Shown: positions 25,797-34,928 of the stretch, one piece after another
Numbering within the stretch: position 1 is the stretch's first letter
Layout of the letters: the number at the start of each line of letters is the position of its first letter
Assembly: GCF_004745575.1 (NCBI RefSeq)
Contig: NZ_RPEM01000007.1
Location: forward strand, 206,074 to 270,073
DNA length: 64,000 bases
Source: Pseudotabrizicola sediminis
Lineage (GTDB): Bacteria; Pseudomonadota; Alphaproteobacteria; Rhodobacterales; Rhodobacteraceae
Reading direction: 5' to 3'
The notes under the pieces: model-generated
Database searches by the model: none
Told to the model about the DNA's origin: nothing
The model's input: the letters and a program-made list of their open reading frames with translations, nothing else
Translations under genes and position numbers: made by a program

Positions 25797-26098
25797 GGAC
25801 CGTGCCTTTCTGTGACAATACCCGTGCCGGGCCGCGATGCGACCGGCCTTTGCCCAAGCATCCGCCTTTGCCGCAGGCAATCGTAGGGCCAGACGCATCA
25901 CCCCGATAGCGCCAGTTACAGAATCGTTTTGCCCAAGGCCAAAGCAGGGCAAAGATCATGACAGCGATGACTTGGCTATGGTGGAAGCAGACCTTCCGTT
26001 TTCCTGAACACCGGTCAAGCCGCTGGACAGACACAAAGCCGCCCCGACCAATGAGGGCAAGACAACAAAAACTATAACCCAACATGGAGAAACCAAGG
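25797..26098. promoter_or_regulatory. Divergent tpa / tauA control region with candidate TauR boxes
   Basis: This 302-base gap separates tpa (leftward) from tauA (rightward) and contains no gene. On the minus strand CTGGCGCTAT (25915-25906) and CTGGCCCTAC (25892-25883) form a direct repeat with starts 23 bases apart, the same spacing as the repeat before xsc. It lies about 90-120 bases from the tpa start, so one TauR site could serve both directions. For tauA, GGAGA lies eight bases before the ATG at 26099. I see no second box pair for tauA. Confidence 0.6.
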
Positions 26099-27100
26099 AT
26101 GACATTCCGCAAGACACTGACAAGCGCCGCCGCGACAGTGACCCTGTTGGCAGGCACCACCAGCGCCATGGCGCTGGAAGAAGTGACGGTCGCCTATTTC
26201 ATGGAATGGCCGATGCCGTTCCAATACGCCAAGGTGCAGGGCACCTATGATGCTGAAATGGGCGTCAAGGTGAACTGGGTCGCCTTTGATACCGGCACCG
26301 CCATGTCGGCCGCGATGGCGGCGGGCGATGTACATTTTTCGGTGAGCCAAGGCGTGCCGCCCTTCGTGGTCGCGGCCAGTGCAGGGCAGGATCTGCAGAT
26401 CCTCGACGTGGCCGTGTCCTATGCCGACAATGACAATTGCGTCGTGCAGAATGTGCTGGAAATCGACAAGGACAACGCCGCTGATCTGGCGGGCAAAAAG
26501 GTGGCCCTGCCGCTTGGTACCGCCGCGCATTACGGCTTCCTCAAGCAGATGGACCATTTCGGCGTCGATCTGGCCAGCCTTGAGATCATCGACATGGCCC
26601 CGCCGGATGGAGCGGCCGCCTTTACCCAAGGCTCGGTTGACATGTTTTGCGGGTGGGGTGGCAGCCTGCGCCGCGCCAAAGAGTCGGGCAATGTCCTGCT
26701 GACCGGCGCGGAAAAGGAAGCACTTGGCATTCTGGTGTTTGACGTGACCTCGGCCCCCGCCGGTTTTGTCGCGGAAAACCCTGATCTGGTGGCAAAATTC
26801 CTGAAAGTGACCGCCGATGCCAACGCCATGTGGGCCGACAGCGCCAATCAGGCCACCATGCTGCCGGTGATCGCAGGCGATTCCGGCATGGATGAAGCCG
26901 GCACGTCCGAGACCATCGCCACCTTTGTCTTCCCCACTGTCGAAGACCAACTGTCCGAAAAATGGCTGGGCGGCGGCGCTCAGTCGTTCATGCAAGGCGT
27001 GGCCGAGGTCTTTGTCGGCGCAGGCTCGATCCCGGCGGCGCTGCCAAGCTATGACACCACGGTCAACACCGCACCGCTGGCCGCCGCAAACGGCATGTAA
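26099..27100 (+). CDS. tauA: Taurine ABC transporter, periplasmic binding protein
   Basis: This 333-residue protein has a Sec signal peptide (hydrophobic core about residues 8-22, cleavage near AMA-LEE). The binding-protein fold has VAYFMEWPMPFQYAKVQGTY, FDTGTAMSAAMAAGDVHFS and DMFCGWGGSLRRAKESG, all typical of TauA-type sulfonate receptors. The ATG at 26099 is favoured over 26084 because GGAGA lies eight bases before it. It is the first gene of tauABC and is divergent from tpa. Confidence 0.92.
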   Translation: MTFRKTLTSAAATVTLLAGTTSAMALEEVTVAYFMEWPMPFQYAKVQGTYDAEMGVKVNWVAFDTGTAMSAAMAAGDVHFSVSQGVPPFVVAASAGQDLQILDVAVSYADNDNCVVQNVLEIDKDNAADLAGKKVALPLGTAAHYGFLKQMDHFGVDLASLEIIDMAPPDGAAAFTQGSVDMFCGWGGSLRRAKESGNVLLTGAEKEALGILVFDVTSAPAGFVAENPDLVAKFLKVTADANAMWADSANQATMLPVIAGDSGMDEAGTSETIATFVFPTVEDQLSEKWLGGGAQSFMQGVAEVFVGAGSIPAALPSYDTTVNTAPLAAANGM

Positions 27101-27151
27101 GCCCCTTTGGGCGGCCCCGATCGGGCCGCCCGTCACTTTCCCGGAGGGCCT

Positions 27152-27958
27152 ATGTCCGGACTGATCATCGACAACATCTCGATGCGCTTTGACCTGCCGG
27201 GTGGCGCGGCGGTGCAGGCTTTGAAAAACGTCTCACTGCACCTGAAACAGGGTGAACTTCTGTCGGTGCTCGGGCCATCGGGGTGCGGCAAGACCACCCT
27301 CTTGAACATCCTTGCGGGCTTTCTGGCCCCGACCGAAGGCCAGATCGTGCTGGGCGGCAAGCGGGTGACCGGCCCCAGCCCCGAACGCGGCATGGTGTTC
27401 CAGCAAGGTGCGCTGTTCGAATGGATGAACGTGCGTCAGAACATCGACTTTGGCCCACGGATGAAGGGCATGGCCAAGCCCGAGCGTGACCGCATCACAG
27501 ACCATCTGCTGGAAACGGTCGGCCTGCATGATTTCGGCGAAAAGGCGGTGTATGAACTGTCGGGAGGCATGCAGCAGCGTGTGGCGCTGGCCCGCTGCCT
27601 TGCCAATGATCCCGATGTGATCCTGATGGACGAACCCCTTGGCGCGCTGGACGCGCTGACGCGGGAAAAGATGCAAGGTCTTGTGCTGAAGCTGTGGAAG
27701 GAAACCGGCAAGACCGTGGTCCTGATCACCCATTCGGTTGAAGAGGCGCTGCTTCTGGGCGAACGCCTGCTGGTGATGGCCCCGCGACCGGGCCGGATAT
27801 TCCGCGAATACAAACTGCCCTTTGCCGAGCGCGGGGTGCATACGGACCTGCGTGAGGTCAAGAAGTCTGACGGTTTTTCGGAAACGCGCGAGGAAATCCT
27901 GTCGATGATCTGGGGCATGGAAGAGGAAATCATGGGCAAGAAGGACAGCGCCGCATGA
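27152..27958 (+). CDS. tauB: Taurine ABC transporter ATP-binding protein
   Basis: This 268-residue ABC ATPase has Walker A GPSGCGKTT, signature LSGGMQQRVALARCL, Walker B VILMDEPLGALD and the switch histidine in LITHSVEEAL. A GGAGG lies just before the chosen ATG at 27152; the frame to 27107 adds an unsupported N-terminus. It follows tauA by 51 bases and overlaps tauC by four (ATGA). It energises import of taurine, the substrate of Tpa. Confidence 0.93.
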   Translation: MSGLIIDNISMRFDLPGGAAVQALKNVSLHLKQGELLSVLGPSGCGKTTLLNILAGFLAPTEGQIVLGGKRVTGPSPERGMVFQQGALFEWMNVRQNIDFGPRMKGMAKPERDRITDHLLETVGLHDFGEKAVYELSGGMQQRVALARCLANDPDVILMDEPLGALDALTREKMQGLVLKLWKETGKTVVLITHSVEEALLLGERLLVMAPRPGRIFREYKLPFAERGVHTDLREVKKSDGFSETREEILSMIWGMEEEIMGKKDSAA

Positions 27959-29205
27959 TGGTTCTGGTGTTCTATGTGACAATCTTCGTGGTCTCGATGC
28001 TGGTCTGGGGCCGGATCAAACGCCACCGCAACCGGCATGACTTTACCTCGCTCAAAACCGTGACCTTCGGCGACGAGTCCGCCATCCAGCCCGACCGGGT
28101 GGCCAGCGTGATTTCGGTGCTGTCGGTATTCCTGATCTGGGGGGCATTCACCGGGTCCAGCATCGTGCCCCTGCATGTTCCGGGGCCTTTTTCCGGAGAG
28201 GCCGGGTTCACCTACACCGCCCGCGCGCCCGACGGCGCCGAGGCCGAGGCCGAGGTGCGGATAACGGTGCATGCGGCGGGCGAAACAGCGGTGGAGCCTC
28301 AGGTGCCGCAGGGCAGCGGCTTTGCCCAAGGGGATTCAGCGGTGGTGCAGGAATGGCGGTCGGTGCTTCTGCGCCCTGTCGAGAATGACGGTGAGGGCGC
28401 GGTAGTGGTGGCCGTCAACGGCCAGCCGATTGCGATAGATGACCGCGTCAACGTGACCGGCGGCACGGTCACGCTGACCCCGCGCGGATCGCTCAACTTT
28501 CAGGCGGCCAAGGGCATGCAGATGGAACCGATCTGGCTGCCCGCGCCCGAGGCGGTGGTGGCGCGCTTTGTGGAAATCGCGACCAACGGCTATCAGAACA
28601 CCTCGCTCTGGGGGCATCTGGGCGCGTCGCTGGCGCGGGTGATGGCGGGGTTTGTGCTGGGGTCCATCGTGGGCATTCCGCTGGGCTATGCGATGGGGCT
28701 GTCGGGCTGGTTCCGCGGCTGGTTCGACCCGATCGTGGAGTTCATGCGACCGGTGCCGCCGCTGGCGCTGATTCCCTTGGTGATCATCTGGTTCGGGATC
28801 TGGGAGACCGGGAAGGTGGTGCTGCTGTTCCTTGCCGCCCTGTGGATCATGACCATCGCGGCGCGGTCTGGCGTCTCGGGCGTGAAGCTGTCCAAGATCC
28901 ACGCGGCCTATTCCTTGGGGGCGAGCAAGGCGCAGATCCTGCGGCATGTGATCATCCCCAACAGCCTGCCCGATATCTTTACCGGGGCAAGGGTGGCGAT
29001 GGGGGTGTGCTGGGGCACGGTGGTGGCGGCCGAACTGGTGGCGGCGCAGAAGGGCGCGGGGATGATGATCATCGCAGCCTCGAAATTCCAACTGACCGAC
29101 ATCGTGGTGATGGGGATCATCCTGATCGGAATCATCGGCTATGGCATCGACATTCTGATGCGGATGGCCGAGAAAAAACTGGTGCCGTGGAAGGGCCGGG
29201 GATGA
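27955..29205 (+). CDS. tauC: Taurine ABC transporter permease with an extra periplasmic domain
   Basis: This 416-residue protein is long for TauC (about 270-280). The normal permease core begins near residue 181 (EPIWLPAPEAV) and includes the EAA-like loop AAYSLGASKAQILRHVIIPNSLP. Before it lie two extra membrane segments (about residues 3-20 and 50-66) and a soluble insert of about 110 residues (70-180). The insert is rich in beta-strand-like text such as FTYTARAPDGAEAEAEVRI and VNGQPIAIDDRVNVTGG, resembling Ig- or cadherin-like modules. It could touch the binding protein or the cell wall; that is inference. Confidence 0.9.
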   Translation: MMVLVFYVTIFVVSMLVWGRIKRHRNRHDFTSLKTVTFGDESAIQPDRVASVISVLSVFLIWGAFTGSSIVPLHVPGPFSGEAGFTYTARAPDGAEAEAEVRITVHAAGETAVEPQVPQGSGFAQGDSAVVQEWRSVLLRPVENDGEGAVVVAVNGQPIAIDDRVNVTGGTVTLTPRGSLNFQAAKGMQMEPIWLPAPEAVVARFVEIATNGYQNTSLWGHLGASLARVMAGFVLGSIVGIPLGYAMGLSGWFRGWFDPIVEFMRPVPPLALIPLVIIWFGIWETGKVVLLFLAALWIMTIAARSGVSGVKLSKIHAAYSLGASKAQILRHVIIPNSLPDIFTGARVAMGVCWGTVVAAELVAAQKGAGMMIIAASKFQLTDIVVMGIILIGIIGYGIDILMRMAEKKLVPWKGRG

Positions 29206-29607
29206 GACTTCCGCCTGAGTTACAAGGGTGCAGGTCGCTTGATTTCAGGGGGTTGGCTTTTAGGATGTAGTGGGCTGCCAGGAAAGAGGGGGGTTCTGCC
29301 ACCGCGCTTCGCGGCCCCCCCTATATTTGGGAACAGGTGATGGGGCAAAGGACAGTGCGCACCGTGACGCCGGTTTGAAGCCTAAAAAGCCGAAGGGCTT
29401 GCGGGCCGTCCATTGCGCAGCACCGGTTGGGCAATCAGGCCAATGGATCGGTTAAGGCAAGGCAAAGCCTTGCGGGGGCATATGTGGCAAAACACCGTTG
29501 CCAAATCGGGGGCTTGAAGCGGAGCACTGCTTTAGGGCAAGGTTAACGAAATCGAGCGTGGTTGCCGGGGGGCGGGCCGCCACCAGACATTTCGCAAGGT
29601 TTGCACT
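29206..29607 (+). other. 400-base gene-free stretch with a terminator-like repeat
   Basis: No credible gene is seen between tauC and the flippase gene. Near 29308-29336 a G-run (GGGGGG) and a C-run (CCCCCCC) enclose an inner hairpin with arms CCGCG and CGCGG, followed by TATATTTGGGAACAGGTGA. That tail matches the element at 51271 closely. It probably terminates tauABC transcripts. From about 29340 to 29600 I see nothing beyond a possible AAGGT ribosome site before the flippase start. Confidence 0.6.
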
Positions 29608-30987
29608 GTGATGAGCCCGGTCATGACACGGTTCCGCGGCGACGGGCTGTCGGCGCGCGCGATGCGCAGCTCGGCCTGGACCGCCTTGGGCTATGGCGGC
29701 AGTCAGGCGCTGCGGCTGGCGTCGAACCTGATCCTGACGCGGCTGCTGTTTCCCGAAGCCTTTGGCCTGATGGCGCTGGTGTCGGTGTTCATTGTCGGGC
29801 TGACGATGTTTTCCGACATGGGCACCCATCCGGCAATTCTGCAGCACCGGCGTGGCGATGATCCGGCGTTTCTGAACACCGCCTATACCATACAGGTCGT
29901 GCGGGGGGCGGTTTTGTGGCTGGCCTCGGCGGCCATAGCTTACCCCGCCGCGCTGTTCTACGGCCAGCCGCAGTTGGCACTTATCCTGCCGGTGGCCGGG
30001 TTTTCGCTGCTGCTGCAAGGGCTGGAGCCGACGCGGGTGGACACTGCGGCGCGGCATCTGCGGCTGGGGCGGCTGACGGCGCTGGATCTGATCTCGCAAG
30101 CCGTGGGGCTGGTGTTCATGGTGACGCTGGCCTGGGCCACGCAATCGGTCTGGGCGCTGGTGGCGGGGTGGATCGTGTCATCGGGCACGCGGCTGGCGCT
30201 GGTGCGCTTTGCCTTGCCCGGCCCGAAAAGCCGGCTGGCCTGGGAGCCTGCGGCGGCGCGCGATCTGCTGCATTTCGGGTTCTGGCTGTTCCTGTCCACC
30301 GCCTGCGGCTTTCTGGTGGCGCAGGGCGACAAGGCGATTCTGGGCAAATACCTGACGCTGGAGCAGCTGGGGCTGTATAACATCGGGTTTTTTCTGGCGT
30401 CATTTCCGATGCTTCTGGGCCAGACGATTGGCGGGCGCATCCTGATTCCGTTGTACCGCGAACGGCCGCCCGGGGCGTCGGCTGCGAATTTCGCGCGGTT
30501 GCGGCAGCTGCGTTTTGGGCTGACATCGCTGACAATGGGGATGCTGACAGCGATGGCGTTTGGCGGCGAGTGGATCGTGGATCTGCTTTACGACCCGCGC
30601 TATGCGGCGGCAGGGGCCATTCTGGTGCTGATCGCCGTGGTGCAGATACCGTCGGTGATCGGGATGACCTATGATCAGGCGGCGCTGGCGGCGGGGGACA
30701 GCCGGAATTATTTCCTGCTGACGGCGGCGCGGGCGTTGTTTCTGGTCTGCGGGCTGATCATCGGCGCCGAATGGCTGGGGCTGGTGGGCGCGCTGGTGGG
30801 GCAGGCACTGGCGGCGATTGCGGTCTATCCGCTGCTGATCTGGCTGGCGCGTCGGCACGGGGCCTGGGACGCGGCGCATGACCTGACCTTTCTGCTGCTG
30901 GGCGGGCTGATTGCGGCGGGGGCCATCGGGATGGACCATGTGGCGATTTCCGAACTGCTGACCCTGTTCCGGGGGGGCGTGGAATGA
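29608..30987 (+). CDS. Polysaccharide flippase (Wzx/PST family)
   Basis: This 459-residue protein has about 12-14 hydrophobic helices. Its N-terminus (SAWTALGYGGSQALRLASNLILTRLLFPEAFGLMAL, seen in parts) matches oligosaccharide flippases that move lipid-linked glycans across the inner membrane. Translation may begin at the GTG at 29608, eight bases after AAGGT, or at the adjacent ATG. It overlaps the next gene, an NRPS-like enzyme, by four bases (ATGA), which implies joint function. No glycosyltransferase is encoded nearby, so the exported glycan is unknown. Confidence 0.88.
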   Translation: MMSPVMTRFRGDGLSARAMRSSAWTALGYGGSQALRLASNLILTRLLFPEAFGLMALVSVFIVGLTMFSDMGTHPAILQHRRGDDPAFLNTAYTIQVVRGAVLWLASAAIAYPAALFYGQPQLALILPVAGFSLLLQGLEPTRVDTAARHLRLGRLTALDLISQAVGLVFMVTLAWATQSVWALVAGWIVSSGTRLALVRFALPGPKSRLAWEPAAARDLLHFGFWLFLSTACGFLVAQGDKAILGKYLTLEQLGLYNIGFFLASFPMLLGQTIGGRILIPLYRERPPGASAANFARLRQLRFGLTSLTMGMLTAMAFGGEWIVDLLYDPRYAAAGAILVLIAVVQIPSVIGMTYDQAALAAGDSRNYFLLTAARALFLVCGLIIGAEWLGLVGALVGQALAAIAVYPLLIWLARRHGAWDAAHDLTFLLLGGLIAAGAIGMDHVAISELLTLFRGGVE

Positions 30988-33900
30988 CACGGCCGCTCTC
31001 GCCCGCAGCGGCACAGTTGGAACATGCGCTGACCCCGCTGCAGCTGGGTATGGTGTATGAAAGCGTGCTGGCGGGGCGGCCTTGGGTCAATCTGGAACAG
31101 ATCGTCGTGCACCTGGACGACGAGGTGGTGGAGGCCGGGGCCCTGCGCGCGGCCTGGGCACAGGTGGCGGCCCGGCACGAGGCGCTGCGGCTGTCGTTTC
31201 TGTGGCGCAGACGGGTGGTGCCGGTGCAGGTGCTGCGCGACAGGATCGAGGTGGCGCTGACGGTTGAGGACTGGTCTGCCCTGCCTGCACGGCGCAAGGC
31301 GGGTATGCTGGACCAATTTCTGGAGGCCGACCGCGAAGCGGGCGTCGATCTGGAGGCGGCTCCGGCCTGGAGGGTGCTGCTGGCGCAACTGGGGCCCCGG
31401 CAGGCGGTGATGGTCTGGACCGTGCATCACGCCATGATCGACGGGCGCAGCATGGCCATCGTGCTGGACGAGGTGTTTGCCGCGCTGAAGGGCCGCGCCC
31501 TGCCCCCTGCCCCAACGGTGGGGTTTCTGGGCTATGCCAAGGGCCTTGCCGCGCAGGACACCGCCGCGGCGCAGGCGTTCTTTGGCAGCTATCTGGATGG
31601 GTTTGATCATCCAAACCCGCTGACCGAAGATGTTTGCGACAGCGGCACGGCGCGCAAGCGCGTGCTGGAGCGGCGGCTGGAAACGGATCTGACCACGGCG
31701 CTGACCGCACGGGCCGGGGCGGCAGGGGCCACGCTGGCCACGGTGGTTCACGCCGCCTGGGGCATGGTGGTGGCGCGTTGGACCGGGCAGTGCACGGCGG
31801 TGTTCGGGGCCACACGGTCGGGCCGGCAGATCGTGCCGGGCACCGAGCGTTCGGTGGGCTGCCTGATCAACACCCTGCCGGTGAAGGTACAGATCAGCCC
31901 GCCGCGTGCGACGGATGGCTTTCTGGCAGGGTTGCGCCAGGACGCCCTTGCACTGCGCGGGCACGCGCATGCGGCGCTGACCGACATCCGCCACTGGTGC
32001 GGCGTGCCCGGCACGGAGCAGCTGTTCGAGTCGATGGTGATGTTTGAACGCGCCACACTGAACGAAACCATGCGGCGGCTGGGGCCGGACTGGGCCCATC
32101 GGCGGGTGGAGCTGCGCGAGGAAGGGGCCCTGCCCCTGACGCTGTCGGCCTACGGAGATGCCGGGTTGCTGCTGATGCTGGAACATGACCCGGCGGTGGT
32201 GCCGGACAGCAAGGCGCAGGCCATGCTGGACCACATGGCGCGGCTGCTGGAGGCGTTTGCTGCAGCGGGGCCTGCGACGCCGCTGGCCGATTTGCAGATG
32301 CTGCCACCCGCAGAACAGGCGGCGCTGATGGCACTGGCGCAGCCCGACCGGGCGCTGGCCCCGGCTGACCCTTGCGTCGCCCTGCGCTTTGCCGACATGG
32401 CGCGACAGCGCCATTGTGCCTCGGCCCTGCGGATGGTGGGACAGCATGACATTATGGATTATCTGACGCTCAACGCCCGGGCGGAAGATCTGGCCGGGCG
32501 GCTGGCGCAGGCCGGGGCCGGACCGGGGCAGATCGTGGCGATCTGCCTGCCGCGCGGGCCTGAGTTCATCATTGCCATGCTGGCGGTGCTGCGGGCGGGG
32601 GCGGCCTTTCTGCCGCTGGACCCGGCCTATCCAGAAGCCCTGATCGCCCATATGCTGCACGACAGCGGTGCGCGCCTGATGATCGCGCGTCCCGAGGCGG
32701 TCTTTGCCGGTGTGCGGGTGCTGTCGCCAGATGCGCCGGAGGTGCGCGCGCCGGTGCCAGATTTCCTGCCGCCCGACCCCGACCGGCTGGCCTATGTCAT
32801 TTATACCTCGGGCTCGACCGGCGTGCCCAAAGGGGTAAAGGTGCCGATGCGGGCGCTGTCGGCCCATGCAAGCGCCATGATCGCCGCTTTCGGCCTGACC
32901 CAGTCGGACAGGGTGCTGCAGTTTGCCAGCCTGTCCTTTGATGTGTCGATCGAGGAAATCATCCCCACCCTGCTGGCAGGGGCCAAGCTGGTCCTGCGCA
33001 CAGATGCCATGGCCGGGTCGGTCGGGGTGTTTCTGGAAGAGGTGGCGCGGTGTGACATCACCGTACTGAACCTGCCGACCGCGTTCTGGCATGTGCTGGT
33101 GGACGAAATGGCCCGCGACGGGTTGCAGCTGCCGCCAACGGTGCGGCTGGTGATCGTGGGGGGCGAGCAAATCAGCCCGCGCGCGCTGGCGACCTGGCAG
33201 CGGATCACACGCGGGGCGCGCTGGATGAACGGCTATGGCCCGACCGAGGCCACCATCACCTGCACCCTGCACGAACCCGGACCGGCAACGGCGGGCGAGG
33301 ATATTCCCATCGGCCGCCCGACAGCGCATGCCCGCGCCTATGTGCTGGCCCCGGACGGATCACCGGCGCCGCGCGGCGCACAGGGCGAGCTGTGGATCGG
33401 TGGGCCAGCGGTCAGCGATGGCTATATCGGCCATGCGGCCCAGACCGCCGAGGCGTTTGGGCCGGACCGCTTTCTGGGGGCCGGGCGAATCTACCGCACC
33501 GGAGATATGGCGCGCTGGCGACCCGATGGGGCGCTGGCCTTTCTGGGGCGGCGCGACCGGCAGGTCAAGCTGCGCGGCTTTCGCATCGACCTGCGCCATG
33601 TGGAGCGTGCGCTGGAGGTGGAGGACAGCGTGGGCCGGGCGCTGGCGCATGTGCTGGGGGCAGGCACGCCAGCGGCGCGGCTGGTGGTCTGGGTGGCGGG
33701 AGCAGACGGCCAGCCCCTGCCCGATCCAGTGGCACTGCGGGCCGCGGTGGCCAAGCGGCTGCCGCCGCATATGGTGCCCGCGATTGTGCCGGTTGCGCAT
33801 TTTCCGCGGACGCCGGGCGGCAAGATCGACATCAGCGCGCTGCCGGTGCCAGCGGTGGCGCTGACCGCCGATGCCATGCCGAGCGACGATCCGGTGACGC

Positions 33901-34904
33901 GACAGATTGCCGAGCTGATGGCGCAGACCCTTGGGCTGGAGGCTGTGGGGCCGGAGGATGATTTTCACGATCTGGGTGGGCATTCCCTGCTGGCGGTGCA
34001 GCTGATTGGCCGGATCGAGGCGGCACTGGGCCATCGGCTTGGCGTGGCCGATCTGCACCGCCGCCCGACGCCGCGCGCGCTTGCCCTTGCGCTGGCAGCG
34101 GCGCGGTCGGGGCCTCGCTATCTGATCCCGATCCAGCCCGAGGGCAGCCAGCCTCCGCTGTTCGGCGTGCATGTTCTGGGCCGGAATGAGGAACACTTCC
34201 GCCCGCTGGCCGAGGCTTTGGGGCCGGATCAGCCGGTGTTCGGGCTGACGGTGGGGTTGCTGGCGCAAGATACACCGATTGGTGTGCAGGAAACCGCGCG
34301 CGCCTATGCCGATGAAATCATGAACACATTCCCCCACGGGCCGATCAGTCTGGCGGCGGTGTCGCTTGCCAGCTATGTCGCCTATGAACTGGCACAGCAG
34401 CTGACCCGCGCCGGGCGCGAGGTGCGGGTGATCGCGATGTTCGACAGCGCCGGTCCCGGCGGGCGGACACGGCTTTCGGGCCGGGCGCGGGCGGGTGTGC
34501 ATCTGCGCCAGTTGCTGCTGCGCGGGCCGTCGCATCTGGCGGGGATTGTGGCAAACCGCTGGGCGGATGTGGCTTACCGGGTCAAGAAGCTGCGACTACG
34601 GTTGCAGCAACACGGCGAGGCCGCGCCGATGTCGGTGGACCGCTTCATGGTGGCGGCGGAACTGGCGGTGCAGGATTATGAGGTCACCCCGATCACCCGC
34701 CCGCTGACGATTTTCCGGGCCGAGGCGAACATCTTCGACAGCCCCGAAAGCGCGCAGGACGGCCTTGGCTGGGCACCGGTCGCGGCATCGGGCTTTGAAG
34801 TGATTGACGTGCCCGGCGATCACCTGTCAATCCTGCAGCCGCCGAATGTGGCGGTGCTGGCGCATCACCTGTCACGGCTGATGGCGGATCTGCCAGAGGC
34901 ATGA
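30984..34904 (+). CDS. Single-module NRPS-like protein (C-A-PCP-TE)
   Basis: This 1306-residue enzyme has four domains in order. The condensation domain has HHxxxDG at 148-154 (HHAMIDG). The adenylation domain has YTSGSTGVPKG at about 607-617, GYGPTEATI, YRTGDMARW and the lysine in GGKIDIS. The carrier domain has the phosphopantetheine serine S1001 (LGGHSLLA), and the C-terminal thioesterase-like domain has S1127, D1154 and H1280. The thioesterase serine sits in AVSLAS, not the usual GxSxG. It is coupled to a flippase gene. The amino acid activated is not predicted. It could attach an amino acid to a glycan or lipid, or make a small free product. Confidence 0.9.
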   Translation: MTRPLSPAAAQLEHALTPLQLGMVYESVLAGRPWVNLEQIVVHLDDEVVEAGALRAAWAQVAARHEALRLSFLWRRRVVPVQVLRDRIEVALTVEDWSALPARRKAGMLDQFLEADREAGVDLEAAPAWRVLLAQLGPRQAVMVWTVHHAMIDGRSMAIVLDEVFAALKGRALPPAPTVGFLGYAKGLAAQDTAAAQAFFGSYLDGFDHPNPLTEDVCDSGTARKRVLERRLETDLTTALTARAGAAGATLATVVHAAWGMVVARWTGQCTAVFGATRSGRQIVPGTERSVGCLINTLPVKVQISPPRATDGFLAGLRQDALALRGHAHAALTDIRHWCGVPGTEQLFESMVMFERATLNETMRRLGPDWAHRRVELREEGALPLTLSAYGDAGLLLMLEHDPAVVPDSKAQAMLDHMARLLEAFAAAGPATPLADLQMLPPAEQAALMALAQPDRALAPADPCVALRFADMARQRHCASALRMVGQHDIMDYLTLNARAEDLAGRLAQAGAGPGQIVAICLPRGPEFIIAMLAVLRAGAAFLPLDPAYPEALIAHMLHDSGARLMIARPEAVFAGVRVLSPDAPEVRAPVPDFLPPDPDRLAYVIYTSGSTGVPKGVKVPMRALSAHASAMIAAFGLTQSDRVLQFASLSFDVSIEEIIPTLLAGAKLVLRTDAMAGSVGVFLEEVARCDITVLNLPTAFWHVLVDEMARDGLQLPPTVRLVIVGGEQISPRALATWQRITRGARWMNGYGPTEATITCTLHEPGPATAGEDIPIGRPTAHARAYVLAPDGSPAPRGAQGELWIGGPAVSDGYIGHAAQTAEAFGPDRFLGAGRIYRTGDMARWRPDGALAFLGRRDRQVKLRGFRIDLRHVERALEVEDSVGRALAHVLGAGTPAARLVVWVAGADGQPLPDPVALRAAVAKRLPPHMVPAIVPVAHFPRTPGGKIDISALPVPAVALTADAMPSDDPVTRQIAELMAQTLGLEAVGPEDDFHDLGGHSLLAVQLIGRIEAALGHRLGVADLHRRPTPRALALALAAARSGPRYLIPIQPEGSQPPLFGVHVLGRNEEHFRPLAEALGPDQPVFGLTVGLLAQDTPIGVQETARAYADEIMNTFPHGPISLAAVSLASYVAYELAQQLTRAGREVRVIAMFDSAGPGGRTRLSGRARAGVHLRQLLLRGPSHLAGIVANRWADVAYRVKKLRLRLQQHGEAAPMSVDRFMVAAELAVQDYEVTPITRPLTIFRAEANIFDSPESAQDGLGWAPVAASGFEVIDVPGDHLSILQPPNVAVLAHHLSRLMADLPEA

Positions 34905-34928
34905 GCGGATGGACCTTGGGGGAATGGG

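Noticed and set aside
26023..26032. CTGGACAGAC upstream of tauA as a TauR box
   Set aside because: Only the first six bases match and there is no partner 23 bases away.
30825..34535. Two long minus-strand frames opposite the NRPS-like gene
   Set aside because: They are antisense to all four NRPS domains and show low-complexity composition without any recognisable motif.
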